Below, one piece after another: positions 16,304 to 25,223 of a DNA stretch of 64,000 nucleotides. Origin of the DNA: Elstera sp044372965 (GTDB taxonomy: Bacteria; Pseudomonadota; Alphaproteobacteria; Elsterales; Elsteraceae); the NCBI RefSeq assembly GCF_044372965.1, contig NZ_JBILQX010000001.1, positions 42,739 to 106,738 of the forward strand, read 5' to 3'. Within the stretch, counting starts at the first letter, position 1; the number at the start of each line of letters is the position of its first letter. The notes beneath the pieces are model-generated. The model ran no database searches, was not told the DNA's origin, and worked only from the letters and a program-made list of their open reading frames with translations. The translations under genes were made by a program, and so were the position numbers.

Positions 16304-17026
16304 ATGAGCCGCAGCAACCGTCTGTTTTCCCTCGTCGAAGCCCTGCGCCGCCACCGCTATCCGGTGACGGCGGCGGCTTTGGCCGAGGAGTTGGGCGTAT
16401 CGGTGCGCACCATCTACCGCGATATCCAAACCCTCGTCGGCCAAGGCGCGACGATTGAGGGGGAAGCCGGACTTGGCTATCTGCTGAAGCCCGACTTTCT
16501 GCTGCCGCCGCTGATGTTCGCCGAAAGCGAGTTGGAAGCCCTTGGGCTCGGCATGCGCTGGGTCGCGCAGCAGGAGGATTCTGAGCTTGCCCGCGCCGCC
16601 CGACATGTGCTGGCAAAAGTGATGGCCGTGCTCCCGCCCGATCTAGCCGCGCAAGTGGAAGGGGCCGGGCTGCTGGTGCCGCCGACGCGCTCAACCGGGC
16701 CCGAAACCATCCTGCCGCCCGGCGATCTGCTCGCCGATCTGCGCCAAGCCCTGCGCAATGAGCAAAAACTGCGGATCCACTACCGCGACCGCGACGCCCA
16801 GGCGAGCGAGCGGATCATTTGGCCGATTGCCCTCGCGTTTTTCCGCGACGCGCGCGTACTTGCCGCCTGGTGCGAAGCGCGGCAAGATTACCGCCATTTC
16901 CGGCTGGACCGGATTCACGCGCTGGAGATTCTGCCCGACCGCGCCCCGATCCGCCGCCGAACGCTGATGATCCGCTGGCGGCGCAGCCTGAATATTCCCG
17001 ACCCGGACCAACCCGCGCGCTCCTGA
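16304..17026 (+). CDS. HTH and WYL-domain transcriptional regulator (YafY type)
   Basis: This 240-residue protein has an N-terminal DeoR-like helix-turn-helix (PVTAAALAEELGVSVRTIYR, residues 21-40) and a C-terminal WYL-type domain (about 140-215) with IHYRDRD and RHFRLDRI. It starts 17 bases after the amidotransferase and may be co-transcribed. WYL domains sense small ligands or nucleic acids. It could control the EVE/VOC genes downstream, separated by 71 bases, but no operator was identified. Confidence 0.87.
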   Translation: MSRSNRLFSLVEALRRHRYPVTAAALAEELGVSVRTIYRDIQTLVGQGATIEGEAGLGYLLKPDFLLPPLMFAESELEALGLGMRWVAQQEDSELARAARHVLAKVMAVLPPDLAAQVEGAGLLVPPTRSTGPETILPPGDLLADLRQALRNEQKLRIHYRDRDAQASERIIWPIALAFFRDARVLAAWCEARQDYRHFRLDRIHALEILPDRAPIRRRTLMIRWRRSLNIPDPDQPARS

Positions 17027-17097
17027 CAGAATCTGACACTGCCTCCCCTCACTCTCTGCCTATCGGCGCTGCCGACTGAAGCTGAGGAGAGAGCGAG

Positions 17098-17571
17098 ATG
17101 TTGCCCCTGAATCATCCCCCTGGAAATTGGATTGCGGTTGCCTCCGCCGACCACGTTGCCCGTGGGCTTGAGTGGGGCATTATGCAGGTTTGCCACGGCA
17201 AGGCCGCGCCGCTGAAACGGATCAAGCCCGGCGATAGGGTGGCCTATTATTCCCCGACCGAAAGTTTCCATCGCGTCGGCCCGCCGGGGGCGCGCTGCCA
17301 AGCCTTCACGGCCCTGGGAACCGTCCGCTCGGGCGAGGCCTATCAAGTGACGATGGCCGAGGATTTTCACCCTTTCCGCCGGGATGTTCTGTGGCAGGCG
17401 CAAGGCCGCGCCTCGATCCTACCGCTGCTGGAGCAGCTTTCCTTCACCCGAGGCAAGCGGTCGTGGGGCTATGCCTTCCGCTTCGGCCTTATTCCCGCAA
17501 CCGCGGCCGATCTGGATTTGATCGCCGCCACCCTATCCCCCATCCCTGTTAAGGAACTTGAATATGTCTAA
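17098..17571 (+). CDS. EVE-domain protein
   Basis: This 157-residue protein matches the EVE (UPF0310) layout: NWIAVASADHVARGLEWGIMQ at the start, then LKRIKPGDRVAYYSP, and FTALGTVRSGEAYQV in the middle. EVE domains resemble YTH/PUA folds and bind modified bases in DNA or RNA, and some are part of restriction or toxin systems. Here it is a stand-alone gene overlapping a VOC-family gene by 8 bases, preceded by a WYL regulator. No nuclease is nearby. Role unknown beyond the fold. Confidence 0.8.
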   Translation: MLPLNHPPGNWIAVASADHVARGLEWGIMQVCHGKAAPLKRIKPGDRVAYYSPTESFHRVGPPGARCQAFTALGTVRSGEAYQVTMAEDFHPFRRDVLWQAQGRASILPLLEQLSFTRGKRSWGYAFRFGLIPATAADLDLIAATLSPIPVKELEYV

Positions 17572-17935
17572 CAATGTCGCCGTTTGGTTCGAAATTCCCT
17601 CGGCGGATTTTGACCGGGCCACCGGCTTTTACGAAAGCCTCTTCGGCGTTTCTTTACGCCGCGAAGACCTCGGGCCGAACCGCCTTGGCATTTTCCCCTA
17701 CGAACAACCCGCTCTCTCGGGCTGCGTCATTTCCGGCCCCGCTTACCGTCCCGCCAATGATGGCCCGGTGATTTACCTGAACTGCGAAGGCCGTTTAGAC
17801 GATCTGTTAAGCCGCATCGAAACCCTGGGCGGCGGAATCGTTACGCCGAAAACCGCGCTGCCGCCCGGCATGGGCTTCTTCGCCCATATCCGCGACAGCG
17901 AGGGCAACCGCGTCGGACTGCATAGCGAAGCGTAA
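17564..17935 (+). CDS. VOC-family (glyoxalase/bleomycin resistance fold) protein
   Basis: This 123-residue protein has two beta-alpha-beta-beta-beta modules of the vicinal oxygen chelate fold, beginning VWFEIPSADFDRATGFYESLFG and ending FAHIRDSEGNRVGLHS, where the Glu/His metal ligands are expected. The ATG at 17564 with AAGGAA seven bases upstream is preferred to the TTG at 17558. It overlaps the EVE gene, so the two are translated together. The substrate cannot be told from sequence. Confidence 0.85.
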   Translation: MSNNVAVWFEIPSADFDRATGFYESLFGVSLRREDLGPNRLGIFPYEQPALSGCVISGPAYRPANDGPVIYLNCEGRLDDLLSRIETLGGGIVTPKTALPPGMGFFAHIRDSEGNRVGLHSEA

Positions 17936-17988
17936 CTTTTGGGGGATGGGCGGCGAAACAGGATAAGTAACCTTCTTGGAGATTTCCG

Positions 17989-18369
17989 ATGAAATTCGCC
18001 GCCCTTGCCTTAACCGCCGTGCTGTCGTTTGCCGCGACAATGGCGAGTGCGCTGGAGAGCAAACCCTATACGGCTGCGGCCCTTGCCGAAGCGCAGAACG
18101 CGGGAAAGCCGGTTGCCCTACATTTTCATGCCGATTGGTGCTCCACCTGCCGGGCGCAGACAAAAGTCTTCGGCGCCCTCAAAAGCGAAACAGACTTGGA
18201 TATGACGATTTTGGTGGCCGATTACGATAAGGAAACCGAGTTGAAGCGCGCGCTCAAGGTTCGCACGCAGTCCACCCTCATCGTTTACAAAGGCAAGACC
18301 GAAACAACGCGCCTTGCGGGCGACACCAAAACGGACGCCTTGCGCAAAGCCCTAAAGTCCGCGCTGTAA
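17989..18369 (+). CDS. Exported thioredoxin-family protein
   Basis: This 126-residue protein has a signal peptide (residues 1-22, ending ASA-LES) followed by a thioredoxin fold with the active site HADWCSTCRAQ near residues 48-56. It should act in the periplasm. The next gene, one base after the stop, is a CcdA/DsbD-type membrane electron carrier. The pair looks like a split DsbD: membrane reductase plus periplasmic thioredoxin. The final substrate is not evident, since no cytochrome c maturation genes are nearby. Confidence 0.88.
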   Translation: MKFAALALTAVLSFAATMASALESKPYTAAALAEAQNAGKPVALHFHADWCSTCRAQTKVFGALKSETDLDMTILVADYDKETELKRALKVRTQSTLIVYKGKTETTRLAGDTKTDALRKALKSAL

Positions 18370-18370
18370 G

Positions 18371-19096
18371 ATGGTCTCCTTGACGCAAGCCGGGCTCAGT
18401 CTCGCTGCGGGCAGTTTGACGACGCTGAGCCCCTGTGTTTTCCCGATTCTGCCGTTGGTGGTGGGAAGCGCTACCGCCCGTCACCCCCTCGCCCCTGTGG
18501 CAATGGCCGGGGGGATGATTCTGTCTTTCGCCGCCCTGGGGGTTCTCATTGGGTTGTTCGGTGCCAGTTTGGGCTTCGATGCCGATGCGCTGCGCCCCAT
18601 CGGCGGAAGCCTGCTACTGGCTTTTGGGCTTGTCATGCTTATTCCCGCGCTGGATAGCCGGTTCTCAGCCCTGCTGACCCCCATAGCGAGTGGGGCGGCG
18701 CGACTGAGTTCAAGCGGGTCCTCTGCCGATCTCGGGGGGGCGCTGTTGATCGGGGCGACGCTTGGGCTGGTTTGGAGCCCCTGCTCCGGCCCGCTGCTCG
18801 CGTCAACCCTCACCTTGGCCGCAAGTGAAGGGGGCGCGCTGACGGGGGGCGGGCTCTTGGCCCTGTTCGGCTTTGGCGCGGCTCTGCCATTGTTGGGGGT
18901 CGCCTATGCCTCGCGGCAAACCTTGGCCAAGCTCCGCCCGGCCTTATTGACCCGAGGGGGCACGCTCAAAAAGGCGTTCGGCCTTCTTCTCGGCCTCGCC
19001 GGATTAGCCGTTTTGACCGGGTTTGATAAGCGTTTAGAAGCCGCCATACTCGATGTGTTACCCGAGTCTTGGACCGCGCTGACGGTGTTATTCTAG
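18371..19096 (+). CDS. CcdA/DsbD-type transmembrane thiol-disulphide electron carrier
   Basis: This 241-residue protein has six membrane helices. Two half-repeats each carry a membrane cysteine in a Ser-Pro-Cys context: LSPCVFPILP near residue 22 and WSPCSGPLL near 137. These are the redox pair of the CcdA/DsbD family that carries electrons from cytoplasmic thioredoxin to the periplasm. It is coupled to the exported thioredoxin upstream. Its 3' end overlaps the convergent glycosyltransferase-like gene by 4 bases. Confidence 0.88.
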   Translation: MVSLTQAGLSLAAGSLTTLSPCVFPILPLVVGSATARHPLAPVAMAGGMILSFAALGVLIGLFGASLGFDADALRPIGGSLLLAFGLVMLIPALDSRFSALLTPIASGAARLSSSGSSADLGGALLIGATLGLVWSPCSGPLLASTLTLAASEGGALTGGGLLALFGFGAALPLLGVAYASRQTLAKLRPALLTRGGTLKKAFGLLLGLAGLAVLTGFDKRLEAAILDVLPESWTALTVLF

Positions 19097-20610
19097 TCCT
19101 GGCGCTTGAATACCCGCAGCGTGCCGATGCGTTTCAAGAGCCGGTAGTGGGTGAATTCGTCCGCGAACCGAGGGTCTTGGCCAAAAAACTCCAAATAATC
19201 GAGCGGGCGCAGCCGAAAAGCCGCCTCATCTTGCGAGGTTTCGGCCAAGATCAGCGACGGTTTTTCGCGCCGCACCGAGTCGGCGACGCGCGTCAGCAGC
19301 AGCGTTTCCGCCGGGGAGCGCGCTTCGGGCGGGTGCAGGCGCAAGCGACCATCGGGGCCGGGCTCATCTGCGTCGTAGAGTGCAGGCAGCAGCCAAAGCG
19401 ACATGAAGGGCATCGCTAACCGATTGCCGGTATAGTTCAGCACCGGGGAGGTCGGATCAATATATTGGGTCAGCCAGAGCACTGGGCGGCCCCCGCCCTC
19501 GCGGCGGATTAACTCTTCCACCACGCGGGCGTCGCTTTTGGCGTAATCGAATTGAAGCCGTAACGGTGGGCTGAGATGGCCGCCGAGCGCCATCAAGGCA
19601 ATGGCGAACGCTGCCAGAATGCGCCCGTCCGGCACCGCCTGCCCCCGACTCAAAATCCCTGCCAATCCGTAGGCGGCAAGCAGAATCAGCAGAATCCGCG
19701 CAGGCAGAAAATGATAATCCCAATCCTTGAACTGCAAGAGCCCCGCCAGAACCGCCGCCAGCGCCATCAGCCATAGAACCGCCGCGACAGGACGCAGCCT
19801 GACCCGCAAGGCCCAGGGCGCAAGGCAGGCAAGACCGATCAACAGCGGCGGCAGTTCGACGCCAGTGATCATATCGATGCCCTGATCGAGATCGAAAAGA
19901 TCGTAGTGGTCGGAGGCCAGCGGTAGCATATCGGCGAGATAGGCGGGATAGAGCGCCGCAGTCGCCCCGACGTAAATCAGCCCAAGCAACAAAAACAGCC
20001 AAGGTTCGGGCCGCGTCAGCCAGCGCTTCGGCCCGAGACGGACGAGCAAGAGGAGTTCAACCATCGCCCCCAACAGCGCGAACTGCGGCTTTTGAGCAAT
20101 CCCGATGAAAGCGATCACCGCCGCGAAAACCCGTAACGCTCGCCGTGCGGGCAGCCCCGCCACCGCCCGCACGGCGAGCGCCCCATAGGGCAGAATCAGC
20201 GCGAGCATCAGGTGTTCGCGCTCGCCAAACGAGTCACCGGGGCGGACCAGCAGCGTGATCGCCCCCGTGAGCGCGAGTAACCGCCGTTCGGTGTCGTTCA
20301 GAAGGGGCGCGAGGATGCGGAGTGCCAGCGACGCGCCGACGACCACGGCGAGCAGGCAGAGGGCAATGAACCAAAATACCGCGCTACCGAGCCCGGTTTT
20401 AGCCAGACCCGCCGGGATCAGATCGAGCCAATAGCCCATCGGCGGGTTGAAATCGATGAGGTCGCGGTAAAGCATCTCACCGTCCAGCATGCGTTCGGCA
20501 AAGCGCAGCATCGCGCCCGCATCGGCGTTCAGCGGCGGAAAGAACGCGCCGACGCCCCAGAGCAGAATGATACCTGCCAGCAGCAGCCGATCCGCCGGGA
20601 GCCCCCGCAT
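19093..20610 (-). CDS. Multi-pass membrane protein, glycosyltransferase 39/PMT-like
   Basis: This protein of about 505 residues has some 10-11 hydrophobic helices in the first 350 residues. An early Asp in FFPPLNADAGAMLRFAERML and NPPMGYWLDLIP resemble the first loops of GT-C glycosyltransferases (PMT/ArnT type), where an acidic residue is catalytic. The C-terminal 130 residues are soluble. The ATG at 20610 gives MRGLPADRLLL; a GTG at 20646 would add 12 residues and overlap the upstream mutase. It neighbours sugar-nucleotide genes, consistent with envelope polysaccharide work. No exact family assignment. Confidence 0.6.
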   Translation of the reverse strand: MRGLPADRLLLAGIILLWGVGAFFPPLNADAGAMLRFAERMLDGEMLYRDLIDFNPPMGYWLDLIPAGLAKTGLGSAVFWFIALCLLAVVVGASLALRILAPLLNDTERRLLALTGAITLLVRPGDSFGEREHLMLALILPYGALAVRAVAGLPARRALRVFAAVIAFIGIAQKPQFALLGAMVELLLLVRLGPKRWLTRPEPWLFLLLGLIYVGATAALYPAYLADMLPLASDHYDLFDLDQGIDMITGVELPPLLIGLACLAPWALRVRLRPVAAVLWLMALAAVLAGLLQFKDWDYHFLPARILLILLAAYGLAGILSRGQAVPDGRILAAFAIALMALGGHLSPPLRLQFDYAKSDARVVEELIRREGGGRPVLWLTQYIDPTSPVLNYTGNRLAMPFMSLWLLPALYDADEPGPDGRLRLHPPEARSPAETLLLTRVADSVRREKPSLILAETSQDEAAFRLRPLDYLEFFGQDPRFADEFTHYRLLKRIGTLRVFKRQD

Positions 20611-20620
20611 GCTGTAGCGC

Positions 20621-22006
20621 TTAGAACTGCGGCGGCGTAACCCCACTGGGCGCGAGCGCGTCCAGCAATGCTACCTTCAGGCGATCCAACCCGGCTTCGT
20701 CCGCTGCCTCGCAACGGGCAACCAGCACGTCTTGGGTATTGGAGGCGCGCAGCAGCCACCAGCCGTCGGCGGTTGTTACGCGCACGCCATCAACAGCGGA
20801 AACATTGGCCCCTGCCGCCGCCAATCTTTCTTTCACTTCCGCAACGACCGCGAATTTGCGCGTATCGGCGCAGGGGAAGCGCAGTTCCGGCGTGTTTTGG
20901 CGCTTCGGCAGCTCATCGCGTAAGGTCGCAAGGCTTTTTCCGGCCCAAGAGACGGTTTCGAGCACGCGCACCGCCGCATAAAGCGCATCGTCGAAGCCAT
21001 AATAGCGGTCGGCGAAGAAAATATGGCCCGACATTTCACCCGCGAGCGGCGCGCCGGTTTGTTTCATCTGCTTCTTAATCAGCGAATGGCCGGTCGCGCC
21101 CATTAGCGGTTTGCCGCCCAAGCGCGCAATTTCATCGAACAGCACTTGGCTGGCCTTAACGTCGGCAATGATCGTGGCCCCCGGCAGGTCGGCCAGCACG
21201 GGCCGCGCCAGTAGCGCCAGAATCTGATCGCCCCACAGGACCCGCCCCTGCCCATCGACGAGGCCGATGCGGTCGCCGTCGCCGTCAAAGGCAATGCCGA
21301 GGTCGGCCTGATGCTCAGCCACCGCCGCCTTCAACTGAACGAGGTTCTTCTCTTCGGTCGGGTCCGGGTGATGGGCCGGGAAAGTGCCGTCGATCACCTC
21401 GTTCAGCAGAATGTGACGGCCCGGCAGGCGGCGCGTCATACGGATCATCGCGTCGCCCGCAGCCCCATTCCCCGCATCCCACACAACAGTAAGCGGGCCA
21501 CCGCGGAAACCTTCAATCATTCGGGAAACGTAACGATCCATGAGATCGATCGAAATCGATGATCCTACGCCCTTCTTGAACCGCCCTTCGGCGGCAATCT
21601 TGCCGATCTCCTGGATCATCGCCCCATATACCGGGCCGCCCAACAGCATCATTTTGAAACCGTTATAATCGGGCGGATTGTGGGAGCCGGTAATCATGAT
21701 CCCGGCTTCCAGCCCTTCGGAGGCCGTGGCGTAATAGAGCATCGGCGTGGGGCCGAGGCCGACGCGCGTGACCTGCGCGCCGGTGCTCATCATGCCATCG
21801 ACCAGGGCGGCTTCGAGATCGGGCGAACTGAGGCGGCCATCATAGCCTACCGCAATGCGCGGTGCGACCACGCCGCTTTGCTCGATCACGTACGAGCCGA
21901 ACGCCTGCCCGAGCGCCTGCGCGTCCGCCCCCGAAAGGGTTTTGCCGACGATGCCGCGAATATCATATTCCCGCAGAATGGTAGGCTCGAAGCGGTAGCC
22001 GCTCAT
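20621..22006 (-). CDS. algC: Phosphomannomutase/phosphoglucomutase
   Basis: This 461-residue alpha-D-phosphohexomutase interconverts hexose 6- and 1-phosphates. The four domains are visible: the phosphoserine loop TGSHNPPDYNG (near 104-114), the metal loop DGDGDRIGLVDG (near 242), the sugar loop GEMSGH, and the C-terminal phosphate-binding segment RASNTQDVLVARCEA. It supplies Glc-1-P for galU and possibly Man-1-P. It is followed by the membrane glycosyltransferase-like gene and preceded by ugd and galU, all on the same strand. Confidence 0.93.
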   Translation of the reverse strand: MSGYRFEPTILREYDIRGIVGKTLSGADAQALGQAFGSYVIEQSGVVAPRIAVGYDGRLSSPDLEAALVDGMMSTGAQVTRVGLGPTPMLYYATASEGLEAGIMITGSHNPPDYNGFKMMLLGGPVYGAMIQEIGKIAAEGRFKKGVGSSISIDLMDRYVSRMIEGFRGGPLTVVWDAGNGAAGDAMIRMTRRLPGRHILLNEVIDGTFPAHHPDPTEEKNLVQLKAAVAEHQADLGIAFDGDGDRIGLVDGQGRVLWGDQILALLARPVLADLPGATIIADVKASQVLFDEIARLGGKPLMGATGHSLIKKQMKQTGAPLAGEMSGHIFFADRYYGFDDALYAAVRVLETVSWAGKSLATLRDELPKRQNTPELRFPCADTRKFAVVAEVKERLAAAGANVSAVDGVRVTTADGWWLLRASNTQDVLVARCEAADEAGLDRLKVALLDALAPSGVTPPQF

Positions 22007-22035
22007 GGCAATTCGTCCTTAAAAGTCAGCAGAAG

Positions 22036-23358
22036 TTATTTTACCGCCGGAAGCGACACGCGCCCGACGCAGGTATAGTCGAACCCGGCATTCGCCATCA
22101 TATCCGGCTCATACACATTGCGCAGATCGACGAGAACCGAGCTTTTGAGCAAGCTCTTCACTCGTTTTAAGTCGAGCGCGCGGAATTCGTTCCATTCGGT
22201 GATGATCACCAGCGCATCCGCCCCGCCCATGGTTTCATAGGCGGTTTCGCACCATAGAATCCCCGGCAGCATTTTTTCCGCCTCGTGCATCCCAGCAGGA
22301 TCGAAGGCACGCAAGGTTGCGCCCGCTTCTTGCAGCGCGGGGAGAATATCGAGGCTCGGGCTGTCGCGCATATCATCGGTATTCGGCTTGAAAGTGACGC
22401 CCAAGATCGCCAGCGTCTTGCCCTTTACCGACCCGCCGCAGGCGGAAATGATCTTATCGGCCATCGCGCGTTTGCGCTTGTCGTTGATATCGACGACGGT
22501 TTCGATGATCCGCAGCGGTGCCCCCGCTTCCTGGGCGGTGCGCACCAGGGCCAGCGTATCTTTCGGGAAGCAAGAGCCGCCGTAACCGGGGCCGGGGTGC
22601 AGGAATTTCTTGCCAATGCGCCCGTCGAGCCCGATGCCCTTGGCCACGTCATGGACATCCGCGCCCAGCTTTTCGCACAGATCGGCCACTTCGTTGATGA
22701 AGGTGATCTTCGCGGCAAGGAAGGTATTGGCGGCGTATTTGATGAGTTCCGAGGTTTCTACCGAGGTGAACACAATCGGCGTTTCGATCAAATACAGCGG
22801 GCGATACAGATTGCGCATAAGCTCGCGCGCTTTTTCCGTCCGTGCGCCGATCACAACCCGGTCGGGGCGCATGAAATCGCTGATAGCCGAGCCTTCGCGC
22901 AAAAATTCGGGGTTCGAAACGACGTCGAAATCGGCGTCCGGGCGAGTCTCGCGGATGATGCGTTCCACTTCCCGGCCCGTGCCCACCGGCACGGTAGATT
23001 TGGTGACGACGACCGTATAGCCGCTCAAGGCTTCGGCAATTTCCTTAGCCGCGCCATAGACGTAGCTCAAGTCCGCGTGCCCATCGCCCCGACGCGACGG
23101 CGTCCCAACGGCGATAAACACCGCATCAGCTTCCGCCACCGCCGCCTTGAGGTCGGTGGTGAAGAACAGGCGGCCTGCCTTAGCGCTATTCTCAACCAAC
23201 TTATCGAGACCGGGCTCGTAAATCGGAATTTCACCGCGATTGAGCCGCTCGATCTTGCTGACATCCTTATCGACGCACGTCACCGTCACGCCGAACTCCG
23301 AGAAGCAAGCCCCCGACACCAGACCGACATAGCCGGTCCCAATCATGGCAATCCGCAT
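22036..23358 (-). CDS. ugd: UDP-glucose 6-dehydrogenase
   Basis: This 440-residue enzyme oxidises UDP-glucose to UDP-glucuronate with two NAD+. MRIAMIGTGYVGLVSGACF is the Rossmann loop, and the catalytic cysteine lies in GYGGSCFPKD (near 260). The C-terminal domain has VTFKPNTDDMRDSPS. It shares a strand with galU (72 bases upstream) and the mutase (29 bases downstream), forming a pathway Glc-6-P to Glc-1-P to UDP-Glc to UDP-GlcA for surface polysaccharide. Confidence 0.96.
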   Translation of the reverse strand: MRIAMIGTGYVGLVSGACFSEFGVTVTCVDKDVSKIERLNRGEIPIYEPGLDKLVENSAKAGRLFFTTDLKAAVAEADAVFIAVGTPSRRGDGHADLSYVYGAAKEIAEALSGYTVVVTKSTVPVGTGREVERIIRETRPDADFDVVSNPEFLREGSAISDFMRPDRVVIGARTEKARELMRNLYRPLYLIETPIVFTSVETSELIKYAANTFLAAKITFINEVADLCEKLGADVHDVAKGIGLDGRIGKKFLHPGPGYGGSCFPKDTLALVRTAQEAGAPLRIIETVVDINDKRKRAMADKIISACGGSVKGKTLAILGVTFKPNTDDMRDSPSLDILPALQEAGATLRAFDPAGMHEAEKMLPGILWCETAYETMGGADALVIITEWNEFRALDLKRVKSLLKSSVLVDLRNVYEPDMMANAGFDYTCVGRVSLPAVK

Positions 23359-23429
23359 AAAATCTTCCTTTCTGTCACGCCGTCTCTCTCAGGGGGAGGC
23401 GCGGTTACGCTAGTTTTGTTAGGCGCTCA

Positions 23430-24305
23430 TCACGCCGTATAGGAGGCCAGAATCCGGCGAACGGCGTCCGCCATATCGTCCCGGTCCAGGGCAAAGGCGA
23501 TATTGGCTTCCAAGAAACCAACCTTATCGCCGCAATCGAACCGCCGACCTTCGAACCGAAGCCCGTGGAACGGCTGCTCGCCGATCACATCGGCCAGCGC
23601 ATCGGTAAGCTGAATCTCCCCGCCCGCGCCCCGTTCCTGCCGCTCCAGATGGTTCAGCACCTGCGGGTCGAGGATGTAGCGGCCAATAATGGCGAGATTA
23701 GAGGGGGCCATCGCCGGTTTCGGCTTTTCCACCACACCGCGCACTTGCACCAAGCGACCATCATCGGAGATCGGATCGAGAATGCCGTAACGCGAGGTAT
23801 GCTCGCGCGGCACATCCATCACCGCCACCATGCTGCCGCCCAAATCCTCATAGGCTTCGATCATCTGCTTCAGACACGGCTGATCGGACAGAATAAGATC
23901 GTCGGCCAGCAAAACCGCGAACGGCTCGCCATTAATCAGGGCGCGCGCGCACCAAACGGCATGACCAAGGCCGAGCGGCTCCGGCTGGCGCGTATAGGCG
24001 ATGCGGCCCGGCCCCAGCGGAATATCTTTGATCAGCGCCCAAAGATCGTCCTTCCCCCGGCTCAGCAGCGCGTTCTGCAACTCGCCGGAGTGATCGAAAT
24101 GATCTTCGATAGCTTCCTTGCCGCGCCCGGTGACGAAGATAAACTCTTCAATCCCGGCGTCGCGTGCCTCCTCGACCGCATATTGGATAAGGGGCTTATC
24201 CACGACCGGCAGCATTTCTTTCGGCATGGCCTTGGTGGCTGGCAAGAAACGGGTTCCCAATCCACCGACGGGGAAAACAGCTTTACGGACCTTACGTGCG
24301 GCCAT
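23430..24305 (-). CDS. galU: UTP-glucose-1-phosphate uridylyltransferase
   Basis: This 291-residue enzyme makes UDP-glucose. The nucleotide-binding signature AVFPVGGLGTRFLPATKAMP opens the protein, followed by KEMLPVVDKPLIQY and the later GEIQLTDAL typical of GalU. The ATG at 24305, with GAGG about five bases before, gives MAARKVRKAVFP; an upstream in-frame ATG at 24323 would add six residues. It feeds ugd directly downstream. Confidence 0.96.
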   Translation of the reverse strand: MAARKVRKAVFPVGGLGTRFLPATKAMPKEMLPVVDKPLIQYAVEEARDAGIEEFIFVTGRGKEAIEDHFDHSGELQNALLSRGKDDLWALIKDIPLGPGRIAYTRQPEPLGLGHAVWCARALINGEPFAVLLADDLILSDQPCLKQMIEAYEDLGGSMVAVMDVPREHTSRYGILDPISDDGRLVQVRGVVEKPKPAMAPSNLAIIGRYILDPQVLNHLERQERGAGGEIQLTDALADVIGEQPFHGLRFEGRRFDCGDKVGFLEANIAFALDRDDMADAVRRILASYTA

Positions 24306-24419
24306 GAAATCCTCGGATTGCATTTCGCATCATCTGGCCACGGTCAGGCAGCCAAGGGGGTGATGCGATTGCCCGCTTACTTGCCACATCCGCGCCTTGC
24401 GGCGCAAGCCGTGGGGCGA

Positions 24420-25220
24420 TTAAGCTTTAGTAATCTCGTCGGTCGAGACCGTCGGCAGGATCGGCAAATTAAGCGATGCCAGCAGTGCCCGCACCTCTTG
24501 CCGAGCGGCAACATGGCTCATGGACACTTGGGCATTCACCCCTTCGTCGCGCAAATCCAGCAGCGTGAGGCCCTTCAAAAACAACTCGCGGAAGATCACG
24601 CGCTCGGAAAACCCAGGCGCAATGCGGAATCCCACCCGCCCGGCCAACGCCTCCAAGGCTTGCGCCACGAGTTGCTTATTGCGCGCGTCCACATGGGCGA
24701 GACGATTGCGCATCACGATCCAATCCAGCGGCGGCAAGCGGCCCATCGCGCGGCGTTTGCGCTGCTCCCATACCATTTCGGCATAGGTGCTGGGCCGGAT
24801 GACGGCCAGGGTTTCCGGGTCCACGTGGCCGATCACGTCGAAATCGATGAAACTATCATTGAGCGGTGTCACCAGCGTATCGGCGATAACATGAGCTTTG
24901 CGCGATAGCGGCGTATCGGCCCCTGGGCAGTCGATGACCAGCACCTGATGCCGCCGCCATAGGCCTTCGACCACCTCATCAAACTTCTCAGCTTCGGTGG
25001 GCAGCAAGGCGGCGTGCTCGGGAATCGGGATTTGTGCCCCGGTCATGGCGCGAAACGCTGTGCGATTCTGGAAATAGCGGGTGAGTGTGCCCTGACGCGC
25101 GTCGAGATCGAGCGAGGCGACGCTCAGCCCCTCCCGCAGCAACCCGATAATCAGGTGCATCGCGGTCGTGCTTTTGCCCGACCCGCCCTTTTCATTCCCC
25201 AAAACGATGATATGCGCCAT
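24420..25220 (-). CDS. mipZ: Division-plane positioning ATPase MipZ
   Basis: This 266-residue ParA/MinD-type ATPase in alphaproteobacteria forms polar gradients from ParB-parS and inhibits FtsZ, confining division to mid-cell. The deviant Walker A is NEKGGSGKSTTAMH (residues 9-22), switch regions follow in SLDLDARQGTLTRYFQNR, and DWIVMRNRLAHVDARNK is a MipZ signature. No parB is in the window. It is followed on the same strand by galU after 96 bases and preceded by the enoyl-CoA hydratase gene 3 bases upstream. Confidence 0.92.
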   Translation of the reverse strand: MAHIIVLGNEKGGSGKSTTAMHLIIGLLREGLSVASLDLDARQGTLTRYFQNRTAFRAMTGAQIPIPEHAALLPTEAEKFDEVVEGLWRRHQVLVIDCPGADTPLSRKAHVIADTLVTPLNDSFIDFDVIGHVDPETLAVIRPSTYAEMVWEQRKRRAMGRLPPLDWIVMRNRLAHVDARNKQLVAQALEALAGRVGFRIAPGFSERVIFRELFLKGLTLLDLRDEGVNAQVSMSHVAARQEVRALLASLNLPILPTVSTDEITKA

Positions 25221-25223
25221 TGG

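Noticed and set aside
22285..23442. 385-codon open frame opposite ugd
   Set aside because: It lies wholly antisense to a well-supported enzyme gene and has no recognisable domain or hydrophobic pattern.
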